64,000 nt of DNA from Bacteroides reticulotermitis JCM 10512. Its GTDB lineage: Bacteria; Bacteroidota; Bacteroidia; Bacteroidales; Bacteroidaceae. Made by a program: the position numbers and the translations under genes. The stretch spans positions 62,001 through 126,000 of the forward strand of contig NZ_BAIV01000003.1 in assembly GCF_000517545.1 (NCBI RefSeq). The letters run 5' to 3'. Shown here one piece after another: positions 1 to 9,103 of this stretch. The notes below the pieces were generated by a model. It saw nothing but the letters and a program-made list of their open reading frames with translations, did not search any database and was not told the origin of the DNA. The first letter of the stretch is position 1; the number at the start of each line of letters is the position of its first letter.

Positions 1-1
1 C

Positions 2-625
2 CAGAACGTGGTTACGTTCAATATGGATGAATATGTGGGCTTACCCCAGGATCATTCGGAAAGCTACTACTCTTTTATGTGGAAAAACTTCTTCGGCCAT
101 ATCGATATTAAACCGGAGAATACTAATTTGCTCAATGGTAATGCCGCTGATCTGGATGCAGAATGTGCACGCTATGAGGAAAAGATCAAATCTTGTGGAG
201 GTATTGACCTCTTCATGGGAGGCATTGGACCGGATGGACATATTGCGTTCAACGAACCGGGTTCATCACTGACCTCACGTACTCGTCAGAAAACACTGAC
301 GGCTGATACGATTATTGCCAATTCGCGTTTCTTTGATAATGATATCAATAAAGTTCCGAAAACAGCATTGACTGTAGGTGTAGGAACGGTATTGTCTGCT
401 AAAGAAGTGTTGATCATTGTTAATGGGCATGGTAAGGCACGTGCGTTGCATCAGGCAGTAGAAGGCCCTATCACTCAGATGTGGACGATCAGTGCTTTGC
501 AAATGCATGAAAAAGGTATAATTGTTTGTGATGATGCAGCGACTGATGAATTGAAAGTCGGAACTTATCGTTACTTCAAAGATATTGAAGCGGGACACTT
601 AGATCCAAAATCATTGCTGGCATAA
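2..625 (+). CDS. nagB: Glucosamine-6-phosphate deaminase, 3' part
   Basis: The gene enters from the left edge, so about 60 N-terminal residues are missing compared with the roughly 266-residue E. coli enzyme. NagB converts glucosamine 6-phosphate to fructose 6-phosphate and ammonia in the cytoplasm, the last step of amino-sugar catabolism. The visible part begins in the conserved NMDEYVGLP segment, whose Asp is the proton-transfer residue in NagB. The [14 protein letters not shown] loop follows about 70 residues later and holds the catalytic Asp, His and Glu. The frame is open from base 2 to the TAA. A strong terminator 36 bases downstream makes it the last gene of its unit. Family assignment is near certain from the motifs; the true start is not visible. 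Confidence 0.97.
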   Translation, partial: QNVVTFNMDEYVGLPQDHSESYYSFMWKNFFGHIDIKPENTNLLNGNAADLDAECARYEEKIKSCGGIDLFMGGIGPDGHIAFNEPGSSLTSRTRQKTLTADTIIANSRFFDNDINKVPKTALTVGVGTVLSAKEVLIIVNGHGKARALHQAVEGPITQMWTISALQMHEKGIIVCDDAATDELKVGTYRYFKDIEAGHLDPKSLLA

Positions 626-660
626 GTAAACGAATTGTATGCTTGGCCGATAAATAGTTA

Positions 661-694
661 AAGCGGGCTGCTCTTTGTAAAGGGCAGCCCGCTT
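661..694 (+). terminator. Intrinsic terminator after nagB
   Basis: A perfect 11-bp stem (AAGCGGGCTGC with GCAGCCCGCTT) closes a 12-base loop and runs into a T-rich tail. It lies between the rightward nagB and the leftward gene that ends at 722, so it may also work from the other side. Confidence 0.9.
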
Positions 695-721
695 TTTAAT
701 ATAGTATAAATGTGTTGTCTA

Positions 722-1336
722 TTAACTTTCTTCCAACCATCCTTTTCCCTGGCGGACAATTTCGATCTCCTGATTGGTGCAGTTGACAATTGTAGAAGCT
801 TCGATGCCTCCAATGCCTCCATCAATAATCAGGTCGACTATATCTCCGAACTTTTCCTCAATAAGCTCCGGATCAGTCATGTATTCAATGTCTTCATGCT
901 TTTCCAAAGGTAGGGTAGTAGTCATAATCGGTGCATCCAGTACCCGGGCTATCTCACGGATAATATTATTGTCGGGCATACGGATACCGACTTCTTTTCG
1001 GTTACGGAATATCTTCGGTAATCGGTTTGTACCGTTTAGAATGAATGTGAACGGTCCCGGCAGATTACGTTTCATAAGCTTGAATACATTATTATCTACC
1101 TTGGCATATTCGCTGACACTACTCAAATCGTAACAAATGATGGATAAGTTGTTTTTTCGCGGATCAATTTCTTTGATGCGGCAGATGCGTTCGATGGCAC
1201 GCTCCTTGAGACCGTGGCATCCGATGGCGTACATCGTATCGGTTGGATAGATGATCAAGCCTCCATCGTTCAGAATATCCACAACCTGTTGAAGGTCTTG
1301 TGGATTGTTGTTTTTATCATACAGTTTTAGAAGCAT
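722..1336 (-). CDS. YrdC/Sua5 superfamily protein, YciO-like
   Basis: This is a 204-residue protein of the Sua5/YrdC fold, which binds nucleotide and in TsaC/Sua5 makes threonylcarbamoyl-AMP for tRNA t6A. The sequence contains PTDTMYAIGCH near the N-terminus, RICRIKEIDPRKNN further on, and a middle section around PGPFTFILNG that resembles E. coli YciO more than TsaC. YciO-type proteins are not the main t6A enzyme, so the exact role is open. I chose the ATG at 1336, which begins MLLKLYDK, because an upstream ATG at 1369 falls inside a leader hairpin. It follows the AsmA-like gene on the same strand, with a strong hairpin in the gap. Confidence 0.85.
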   Translation of the reverse strand: MLLKLYDKNNNPQDLQQVVDILNDGGLIIYPTDTMYAIGCHGLKERAIERICRIKEIDPRKNNLSIICYDLSSVSEYAKVDNNVFKLMKRNLPGPFTFILNGTNRLPKIFRNRKEVGIRMPDNNIIREIARVLDAPIMTTTLPLEKHEDIEYMTDPELIEEKFGDIVDLIIDGGIGGIEASTIVNCTNQEIEIVRQGKGWLEES

Positions 1337-1342
1337 AATTGT

Positions 1343-1390
1343 AAACTCACCCCATCTCGCTATTGACAAGCGAGGCAGAGGTGAGTGTTT
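1343..1390 (-). promoter_or_regulatory. Two-step hairpin just upstream of the yciO-like start
   Basis: CTCACC (1346-1351) pairs with GGTGAG (1380-1385), and CTCGCT (1356-1361) pairs with AGCGAG (1369-1374), with a small internal loop between. On the minus strand the proximal arm GGTGAG ends ten bases before the ATG, so the fold could cover the start region of the mRNA. No U-tract follows in that direction. On the plus strand GTTTTT follows the structure, so it could instead act there as a terminator. Confidence 0.55.
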
Positions 1391-1459
1391 TTAATGGTTA
1401 TTGATCCGTTTCTTAGCCTTTACTCTTTGCAGGCACTTCCTTATCGGGAAAACGAATTC

Positions 1460-3978
1460 TTATTTTAATTTCTTTTTCAGGAAGTCCAGCGCTTTCTCCG
1501 CTGCTTTTTCCGTCACTTTTTGTTTGATTGAATCTTTGTTGGCAGTAGCCGCTGAATCCAATCCTAGTTTCTTACCCAGTTCGCCAATCGCTTTGTTTGC
1601 CACAGACTCTACAGCTTGGTTAGCCATGCTCTTGGTATCAATGCTTACTTTAGGCGAATTGAATGTGCCGCCAATCTTCAAATCTAAAGTTGATAGTTTG
1701 GCTATATCACCTGCTGAGGCGGGGAGTTTCACTTTACCGGAATAGTCGATTGTTTGGTCGAGACCTGTGCTACCGGATAGGTTCATGTTATAATCGCCCA
1801 GTTTGATATCAAAAGGTTTGGTCGATACCCGTCCGTCTTTGATAGTGAAGTCAAGCGACATATCCTTTACCTTCATATTTTTCAGGTTAGGTTGTTTAGT
1901 CGCGTCGGCTATCTCATCGATAACTTTAACACCGCTCAAGCTAAGGTCGCGGGTAGAAAGATTACCGTTTCCTTGAAGCGTATTCAATACCGGGCTCATT
2001 TCAGAATCCAGATCTGTATGTATGTTAATGTTTCCGGAGTAGTTACCTTTCAGGTTTTCGAAGATAGGCGCCATCTTTTGTACCATATCCAGTTCTTTGT
2101 ACGTTTGGGCAAAGCTGAGTCCTGTCAGTTTGAATCCGGCATTCATTTCCGGTTTCTTGATATTTGCCGAAGAGTAGTAGCCGTTCATCACGACGTTTCC
2201 GCCCATGGTGTTCATCGACAGGTTCTTCATATCTACTTTACCGTCTTTGACAACCAATTTACCATTCATATTGTTGAACGCCATCTTATCAAATAGAACT
2301 TGTTTCAGGTTAGCGTCCATTTGGAAATCGATATTTTTGGGAACTTCAAATGCACCTCCCGCACTTGATGGAGTAGCGACTGAGTCAGTGGCTGCTGTTG
2401 TCGAACCGGCGGTGGACGTAGTCATGAAGTCGTTCAAATTGAAGTGGTTAGAATGAACGGTAAGCGTACCTTTTAGCGTCGTACCTTTCATGGCATAGCA
2501 ATATAGTTCTCGAAACGGCTGTTGGCAGTCAGGTCATTCTTGCCTATATTGACTGTCGTTTCGCTGAGTTGCAGATACTTCGGTGTGAAAGTCAAAAGCG
2601 ATTTTTTGATTTCAACATCCGGCATATCTTTCATTTTCAGTTTCATATTGGTCAGTCCGATTGTTCCGGCAGCTTGTACGCGGTCGTACTGTTCTTTTTC
2701 GATGTATGACATGAGCGTGGCCAATTGCATATCCGCATTGATAACGCCATTCAACTCCATATCTCCCAACGGATATACTTGTTTGATCATTCCCAGATTC
2801 AGAACCCCTTTAGCTTCTGCTTTAATATCCGGGTCGCTGACAGGTGTTTTGATGTCGGCAGTTACGCTGAACGGATTGCCTGCCAAACGGAAACTAAATG
2901 GTTTGATATGTACGGTAGTCAAGTCAATGTCTCCACCCGGATTTTTGACATTGGCGTCGATGTTGATTTGATCGACTCCGGCGGGTAGAGCCGGATAACG
3001 GAACATAGCATTCTTCACCTTCATATCTACATTGAACTCAGGCAATGTGTCGCCTTGCAGCGTTCCTTTAGCATAAGCTGCCAATGTAGCCGTACCATCC
3101 GTTTTCAGGCTGGAGAATTCCGTTGCATAGATAGCCGGGATCAGTGAAAGGATTTCTTTGAATCCGACTTCGTTGGTATTCAGCTTCAGATCCATATCAA
3201 TAGCGGGATCTTTCAGGGCTACCCATCCGTCTATGCTGGTTTTGATTGCGTTAAGACGCAGCTCGTTGTCTTTCAGTGTAAACTTGTTGTTGGCCAGATC
3301 AGCGTCTACATCCATTTTGGCGGAGATGTTGGCGTTGGACAAAAACGGTATGTTGTTCATCTTATAAGTTAAAGCTTCTGTCTCGGCTTCCAATTGTAGT
3401 GTGGTATGATCGCTACCCAAATCGCCTGAACACAATGCGTTCAAGTTACGGACATCGGCATACATTTTTCCTTGGCGGTCATCGTAGACCAAGTTCATGT
3501 TCTTGATGACAAACTGTTGCAACTTCACACGGAACGGAGAAGCTTCTTCGGTCTCTGCTTCTGCCTCGGTTGCGGTGCTGTCCGGTTTCATTATGTCCCA
3601 GTTGACTTTGCCGTCCGGCAGAACAATTGCATGGAGCCGTGTGTCTGCGATCGAGATTTTGGAAATATCGTATCCGCTATCGCCAAAGAGCGAGAACAGA
3701 TTGATAGCGGCAGTTACTTCTCCGGCTTGTACCAAGGTGTCATTGGCAAACTCTCCGGTTCCTTTCAGCCAAAAGTTTTCCAGTGTAACGGATGCTTTAG
3801 GGAAATTGCGAAAAAGACTAATGTTGAGGTTTTGGAAATCAAATTGTGCATTCAACATTTTGTTTCCTTCTGTTTTTACAATGCCGGCAATCTTCCCTTG
3901 AAAAGCAAAGGGAAGGAGAAACATGAGTACCAGGATCACTGCGACGGTGATGCCTGTAATTTTCAACCCTTTTTTCAT
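1460..3978 (-). CDS. AsmA-like outer membrane biogenesis protein (frameshifted)
   Basis: This is one gene of about 840 codons split by a single-base deletion near 2489-2495. The first frame runs from 3978 and stops just after NSRFENYIA. The second begins with KGTTLKGTLTVHSNHF, and restoring one base gives a continuous IAYAMKGTT join. The N-terminus has one membrane anchor (residues about 5-28, VAVILVLMFLLPFAF). The rest is a long repetitive beta-rich periplasmic body of the AsmA/TamB-like kind, thought to help move lipids or assemble the outer membrane. The tail is Ala/Lys-rich with predicted helix. A TAGTTTTG box (4013-4020, minus strand) lies about 35 bases upstream. The family call is firm; the precise role is not known. 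Confidence 0.85.
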
Positions 3979-4094
3979 AATTGTTGTTTTTTGAGTTAGG
4001 TATATTATGAGACAAAACTAATAAAAAAATATGTTATCTCCTTATTTTAAGGAGTTTATTTGAATAGACAATGTTTGACAGTCGCGCAGAAAGG

Positions 4095-6098
4095 CTATGT
4101 CGGTTTTTTCTTTTTTCGAAGTTCTTCCGCTATTCGCCATTGTATGGCTGCCTCCGTTTCTTTACCGGTTTTCATCAGTACATCTCCGAATAGCTCGTGT
4201 GCTCCGGCATGTTCCGGTTTTAAACTAGTCGCTTTATCGAGGTCAGCCAATGCTCCTTCGTTATTTTCTGTTTGAAATCGTAGCTTACCGCGGTTATAAA
4301 CAGCTTTAAACTCAGTAGGGCGAAGGTGGACAGCTGTGTTGAAACAGTTCTCGGCTTCAAAGAGTTGCTTGTCGTTAAAGAGTGTGATTCCTTTCCGTAT
4401 CCAGGCGTCTACGTATTCCGGGTATAACTCGAGCGCTTTATCGTAATTGGCTAAAGCGGCACGAGCGTCATGAGCTTGTGTGATGCATTCGTTTCCCATC
4501 AACAGATATTCGCGTGCATAGGTTTTCAGTCGCTCCTGTTGTTCATTCATGCGTTCTTTCAGCTTCCGGTTCTCTTCGTTAAGCGTATTGACTACACCTA
4601 GTTTGCGACGGATAAAGCGACGGATGTTCGGCTTTTCAATATCATAACGGGAATGGATGGCAAGGAAGAACTGCTCGAGACATTCTTCCATAGCTCCTTT
4701 GTCGAAGGCATGAACGGCTGCTACATATTGCACATCGGCTTGTGCTTGTTTCAACGCTTTATCGATAGCCAACCGATCGTTGAAGCGGGCGGCGAAGTTG
4801 ACAATTTCCTGGCGGACGAATACATCTGCCCGATTGATTGGTTTCTTCAACTGAATACCATCCAATGAAGTGCAACGACTTAAAGCTACATAAGCTTGTC
4901 CGCCGGCAAAGACGCCGCCTGTAAAGTCAATTACTACGCGGGAGAATGTCAATCCTTGGCTTTTATGTATGGTAATAGCCCACGCTAGGCGAATGGGATA
5001 TTGAGTAAATGTGCCGAGTACTTCTTCTTCTACTTCTTTGGTCTTCTCATTGTAGCGATAGCGAATGTTGCGCCATGAATCTCGCTTGATGTCGCATTCC
5101 TTGCCATCATCGGTGATGACATAGATAGTCTCTTCTTTCTCATCAATACCGGCTATCGTACCGATGGTACCGTTTACCCAGCGGCGTTCGAAGTCATTCT
5201 TAATAAAGATGATCTGCGCGCCCGGTTTTAGCACTAATTCTTGTGAGGTAGGCAAGCTACTTTCCGGAAAATCACCATCGATTACGCCTTCAAAAGTAAT
5301 CGGATCTCCGGGTAGTTCGGCCAGTTTCTTATCGTTAATGGAATCGACTGTATCTCTGCGTGTAGCCAATGTGATATACATATCGGCTTCGGTCTCTTCA
5401 ATGCGAGTACCGTAGCGGGTATTTAAGAGTTGCAGGTCGGCGGCTCCGGCGGTATTAGTTCGGATATGATCAAGTACACTGACAAATACCGGATCGGTTT
5501 GGCGATATACTTTCTGTAATTCGATCGATACCAGATCTATTTGGTTGAATACGCGGGCAGAGAAAAAGTATGGAGTAGGATAGAAGCGATTTAGGATTTC
5601 GCGGTCATCATTCTTAACGACCGGTTCTAATTGAAACACGTCTCCTACGAGCAACAGTTGCTTTCCTCCGAATGGATCGCGCAGATTGTGTGAATATACA
5701 CGCAGCACACGGTCGATAGCGTCGATAATATCTGCCCGTACCATCGATATCTCGTCGATGATGACGAGTTCGATTTGTTCGAGTAACTTCCGATGCGGTT
5801 TGGTATATTTAAAGAACTCGTGAATACGTCCCCGTTGCAGGCTTAAGTTCGGATCATCGGGAAGCAGCGGATAGAATGGGAGCTTGAAGAAACTGTGCAT
5901 GGTACTGCCTCCGGCATTGATTGCCGCGATACCTGTCGGTGCAAGTACCACATGTTTCTTCTTGGTATGCTCGCATATATAACGCAAAAACGTAGATTTA
6001 CCCGTACCCGCCTTGCCGGTCAGAAAGACCGATTGGCGTGTATATTGAATCAGATTGAGTGCATCCTGAAAGGCTGCGTTGTCGGCATCTACGTTCAT
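4095..6098 (-). CDS. Pif1/RecD-like SF1 helicase with C-terminal TPRs
   Basis: A 667-residue protein. The N-terminal half is an SF1B helicase: Walker A GKAGTGKS at about 28-35, Walker B IIDEIS at about 113-118, motif III GDVFQLEPV, motif V AITIHKSQGLTF and motif VI YVALSRCTS. After about residue 500 there is a charged helical linker and then at least three tetratricopeptide repeats (for example ALANYDKALELYPEYVDAW). The helicase part should unwind DNA or RNA-DNA from the 5' side as in Pif1/RecD2. The TPRs suggest docking to a partner, which is inference. It lies 8 bases after the HAD phosphatase gene ends on the same strand order (helicase first), so the two are probably co-transcribed. Length and motifs are intact. 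Confidence 0.9.
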   Translation of the reverse strand: MNVDADNAAFQDALNLIQYTRQSVFLTGKAGTGKSTFLRYICEHTKKKHVVLAPTGIAAINAGGSTMHSFFKLPFYPLLPDDPNLSLQRGRIHEFFKYTKPHRKLLEQIELVIIDEISMVRADIIDAIDRVLRVYSHNLRDPFGGKQLLLVGDVFQLEPVVKNDDREILNRFYPTPYFFSARVFNQIDLVSIELQKVYRQTDPVFVSVLDHIRTNTAGAADLQLLNTRYGTRIEETEADMYITLATRRDTVDSINDKKLAELPGDPITFEGVIDGDFPESSLPTSQELVLKPGAQIIFIKNDFERRWVNGTIGTIAGIDEKEETIYVITDDGKECDIKRDSWRNIRYRYNEKTKEVEEEVLGTFTQYPIRLAWAITIHKSQGLTFSRVVIDFTGGVFAGGQAYVALSRCTSLDGIQLKKPINRADVFVRQEIVNFAARFNDRLAIDKALKQAQADVQYVAAVHAFDKGAMEECLEQFFLAIHSRYDIEKPNIRRFIRRKLGVVNTLNEENRKLKERMNEQQERLKTYAREYLLMGNECITQAHDARAALANYDKALELYPEYVDAWIRKGITLFNDKQLFEAENCFNTAVHLRPTEFKAVYNRGKLRFQTENNEGALADLDKATSLKPEHAGAHELFGDVLMKTGKETEAAIQWRIAEELRKKKKPT

Positions 6099-6106
6099 AT
6101 GCTATT

Positions 6107-6894
6107 TTAGTCGATAAGTCCGAAGTGTTTCATCGCATTCCGGATTCCGTCTTCATCTACCGGCGTGGTTACGTAGTCGGCGGCTTGCTTAACCTCATCT
6201 TCGGCTTGCCCCATTGCGACACTGATAGCTGCATGGCGAAGCATACTGATGTCATTTCCTCCGTCACCAAAGGATATGGTATCTTCCAAGCGAATGCCGA
6301 AGTGGCGAATGATTTCATCGATTCCTTTTTGTTTGGTATTCCCTTTGGCTGTTACATCGGCAAATGCCGGATACCAGCGTCCGATTTCACAAGTCGGAAT
6401 ATGGGGAAGTACTTCTTGTTCTTCCTCTTCGGTAATGAAAGGAGTCATTTGGAAAATGCTACCTTGCGTAGCTTCTTCGAAAGAAACTTCCGGTAATTTG
6501 TTAACATGTAGGAACTCATAAAATATCTTTCTCACCATCTCATCCGGTTGGCATACTAACATGCGGTTTTCTTCCACAAAGATGCAGGGTACATTCTTGT
6601 TTTTGCAGAATGTTGCCATCGCCTGCACTTCTTCTTGTGGAATAGCACTTTTGTAAATTACGTCTTCTCCGACGAAACAGTAGGCACCATTCATCGTTAT
6701 GTAGCCGTCAATCAGGTTTCGGTTTTGCAGCTCGGCCAGATTATTGATAATAGCTTTAGGACGTCCGGTAGCGATAAATATTTTGTGTCCTTTAGCGTGG
6801 GCTTCTTCGATTGCTTGATCGTGGACGACGGGATACGGTGTGTCTCAAAACTAACCAACGTACCATCGATGTCAAAAAACAGAGCTTTCGTCAT
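6107..6894 (-). CDS. Cof-type HAD-IIB phosphatase (frameshifted)
   Basis: Members of this family dephosphorylate sugar phosphates and related small molecules. The start at 6894 gives MTKALFFDIDGTLVSF, with the DxDGT nucleophile motif at about residues 8-12. The frame breaks near 6816: adding one base to ATCAAGCAATC gives an Ile-Glu-Ala-Ile reading that continues through KGHKIFIATGRP and into MNGAYCF without a stop. The C-terminal half holds SFGDGGNDISML, the metal-binding GDGxND motif of the Cof group. Apart from the deletion, nothing is missing. The gene starts next to the divergent aminotransferase gene. The substrate cannot be told from the sequence. Confidence 0.85.
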
Positions 6895-6903
6895 AAAATT
6901 CTT

Positions 6904-6934
6904 TTTGATTTTGCATGCAAATGTACTACTTTTG
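6904..6934 (+). promoter_or_regulatory. Bacteroides-type promoter for the malY-like gene
   Basis: TTTG at 6904-6907, a 19-base spacer, then TACTTTTG at 6927-6934 match the Bacteroides sigma-ABfr consensus. The ATG follows 28 bases later. Confidence 0.75.
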
Positions 6935-6962
6935 TTGCACATAATATAATAAAGAATCTCGT

Positions 6963-8135
6963 ATGAAATATAATTTTGATGAAATCATCGACCGTACAGG
7001 TACGGATTGTGTGAAATGGGATGCCGTACAGCAACGCTGGGGACGCAATGACTTATTACCGATGTGGGTAGCCGATATGGATTTCCGGACTCCACCTTTT
7101 GTGATTGAAGCCATTAGAAAACGGTTGGATCATGAAGTGTTGGGTTATACATTTGCTTGCAAGGAGTGGTCGGAGTCTATCATTAATTGGTTGCAAGAGC
7201 GATACGGGTGGACAATCAGCCGCGAAATGCTTGCTTTTGCTCCCGGAATTGTTCGCGGAATCGCGTTCGCCATCCATTGCTTTACGGAAAAAGGGGATAA
7301 AGTTATGGTAACCCCTCCCGTCTATCATCCTTTCTTTCTGGTTACGGAGAAGAATGAACGGGAAGTTGTTTATAGCCCTTTGGTGTTACGCGATGGCCAA
7401 TATCATATCGATTTCGATCGTTTTGAGGCAGATGTGCAAGGGTGCAAACTCTTAATCTTGAGCAATCCGCACAATCCCGGCGGTCGTGTGTGGACAAACG
7501 AAGAACTTGCCCGAATAGCTGATATCTGTGACGAAAGCGGAACATTGGTTATCTCCGATGAGATTCATGCCGATCTAACTTTGCCTCCGTACAAACATCC
7601 TACTTATGCGTTAGCTTCTGAGAAGGCCCGGATGAATTCGCTTGTTTTCATGTCGCCAAGTAAAGCATTTAATATGCCCGGACTGGCGAGTTCATACGTG
7701 ATTGTAGAGAATGAAGAGCTTCGTCACCGCTTCTTTAAATATATGGAAGCGAGTGAACTTAGTGAGGGACACTTATTTGCTTATCTCAGTGTAGCCGCCG
7801 CCTATAGCAACGGAACCGAATGGCTTGATCAAGCTGTAGCTTATATACAGGAGAATATCGACTTTACAGAAGATTACTTGAAGGAACAGATACCCGCCAT
7901 TCAGATGATTCGTCCGCAAGCCTCTTACCTGATTTATTTGGATTGCCGGGAATTGGGACTTAGCCAGAGCGAATTGAAGCGTCTCTTTGTCGAGGAAGCG
8001 CATTTGGCTTTGAACGACGGGACAACTTTTGGCAAAGAAGGCGAAGGCTTTATGCGTCTGAACGTTGCTTGTCCGCGTAGTTTGCTTCATAAAGGTTTGG
8101 AGCAACTGAAACAGGCAGTGGCTTCTGCCAAATAG
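6963..8135 (+). CDS. MalY/PatB-type PLP-dependent C-S lyase or aminotransferase
   Basis: A 390-residue fold-type I PLP enzyme. The N-terminus has LPMWVADMDFRTPPFV, a signature of the MalY/PatB group, which cleaves cystathionine or cysteine-like substrates. The PLP lysine is Lys234 in SPSKAFNMPG. Upstream come the NPHNPGGRVW loop and SDEIHADL, where the Asp contacts the pyridine nitrogen. A conserved Arg lies near the C-terminus (FMRLNVACPR). The length is normal and the gene stands alone with a clear promoter. It probably acts as a cystathionine beta-lyase in methionine synthesis, but MalY/PatB enzymes have mixed activities and this is not proven here. Confidence 0.9.
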   Translation: MKYNFDEIIDRTGTDCVKWDAVQQRWGRNDLLPMWVADMDFRTPPFVIEAIRKRLDHEVLGYTFACKEWSESIINWLQERYGWTISREMLAFAPGIVRGIAFAIHCFTEKGDKVMVTPPVYHPFFLVTEKNEREVVYSPLVLRDGQYHIDFDRFEADVQGCKLLILSNPHNPGGRVWTNEELARIADICDESGTLVISDEIHADLTLPPYKHPTYALASEKARMNSLVFMSPSKAFNMPGLASSYVIVENEELRHRFFKYMEASELSEGHLFAYLSVAAAYSNGTEWLDQAVAYIQENIDFTEDYLKEQIPAIQMIRPQASYLIYLDCRELGLSQSELKRLFVEEAHLALNDGTTFGKEGEGFMRLNVACPRSLLHKGLEQLKQAVASAK

Positions 8136-8202
8136 TTTATACGAATTTTGTGAAATACGTCTGAAGCCGGAAATTATATCGGTTTTTGACTTTCAACCCA
8201 CG

Positions 8203-8238
8203 TTCATCCGAATGGAGAGAAATCGCCATTCGGATGAA
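8203..8238. other. Hairpin downstream of the malY-like gene
   Basis: A perfect 13-bp inverted repeat (TTCATCCGAATGG and CCATTCGGATGAA) has a 10-base loop. No run of T follows on either side, so it is not a classic terminator, though it may protect the 3' end of the mRNA. Confidence 0.5.
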
Positions 8239-8496
8239 TTCGTTTCACCCGTTATTTAATTTATTTGTATTTTATCGGCTCTTCTTTTTGTTATGCTGCT
8301 CCAACACCTACATTGTTTGATCTTTGTTTACTCTTTCATCATACTCGACTGGCCGGTCATTATGTGCCCGTAGCTTGTTCGCTAAACATATAGCGGCATA
8401 AGAAATAGATTAATCATAGCTTTTCTTGCAATATTCTAGTTGATATTCCTTCGCTGTAAGAAGATTAACAGCTTTTTAATACCTCGATTCCTTTAG

Positions 8497-8584
8497 CCAC
8501 CCGGGTGCTTCAATCGTCGCACATTGGTGAGTAGATCAAAGCACTAGGATGAATCGATCGAAGCACTCGGGTGAGCAGGCAAAA
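8497..8584. repeat. Four 22-bp tandem units with near-palindromic cores
   Basis: Four imperfect 22-base units start at 8497, 8519, 8541 and 8563. Each has a core like CACCCGGGTG, CACATTGGTG, CACTAGGATG or CACTCGGGTG, followed by an AT-rich part with GATC. Core centres are exactly 22 bases apart. The array sits in a gap of about 970 bases with no secure gene. Confidence 0.7.
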
Positions 8585-8627
8585 ATGAATATAGAGAAAT
8601 AGAAGATTTCAGACCGATTCCCTATCT

Positions 8628-8732
8628 AAAATAGGATGAGAGATAAACAAAATAGGATGAGAGATAGCTCTTTTTATGCCTGTTTTGAGCAAAAAATGAT
8701 GAGAGATAACCATTTTGAAAAGTATCTCTCAT
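8628..8732. repeat. ATGAGAGATA repeats, two direct and one inverted pair
   Basis: An 18-base sequence, AAAATAGGATGAGAGATA, occurs at 8628-8645 and again at 8649-8666. A third core ATGAGAGATA lies at 8699-8708 and its exact reverse complement at 8723-8732. The function is unknown. Confidence 0.65.
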
Positions 8733-9040
8733 TCGGCATATCTCAGATTATTAGAAAGTTAGCTAAAAATGATGAGACCATGAGACCAAAAAAAATATTT
8801 CTTATAGGAGGGAGTGAGGAGATTGGGACTGAAATTGGCGGATTGTTAGTAAATTATGATGTATTGAATGAGTTCCCAACTGGAATACTCTTTGTCAGTA
8901 AACAAGCTCAAGTCTGTTGTGATTTAGTCTTCAAGCCATATCGGTTACATTTCATATTGCTGCTCGGTCTATTCTATTGCATCTGGTGCAATTATTCGGG
9001 TAAAATATTCATTAATAAATATTTTTGCCTAAATTTGTAA
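8636..9040 (+). CDS. Doubtful 134-residue open frame
   Basis: The frame begins inside the ATGAGAGATA repeats, so its first 25 residues encode repeat (MRDKQNRMRDS). I recognise no domain. A short stretch, KKIFLIGGSEEIGTEIGG, is glycine-rich, and the end is a hydrophobic segment followed by cysteine-rich residues. There is no convincing start signal. I think it more likely that this is non-coding sequence or a gene remnant than a working gene. Confidence 0.15.
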   Translation: MRDKQNRMRDSSFYACFEQKMMRDNHFEKYLSFGISQIIRKLAKNDETMRPKKIFLIGGSEEIGTEIGGLLVNYDVLNEFPTGILFVSKQAQVCCDLVFKPYRLHFILLLGLFYCIWCNYSGKIFINKYFCLNL

Positions 9041-9103
9041 TTGATCGAATAATATCCAAGGCTGGGAAAACTGTATGAGATTAAAACTACTAATTCAATA
9101 AAT

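Noticed and set aside
2480..2500. Programmed frameshift in the AsmA-like gene
   Set aside because: There is no slippery heptamer, and many unrelated genes in the window show the same one-base loss.
8497..8584. CRISPR array from the 22-base repeats
   Set aside because: The units follow one another without unique spacers, are only 22 bases long and differ from each other. No cas genes are in the window.
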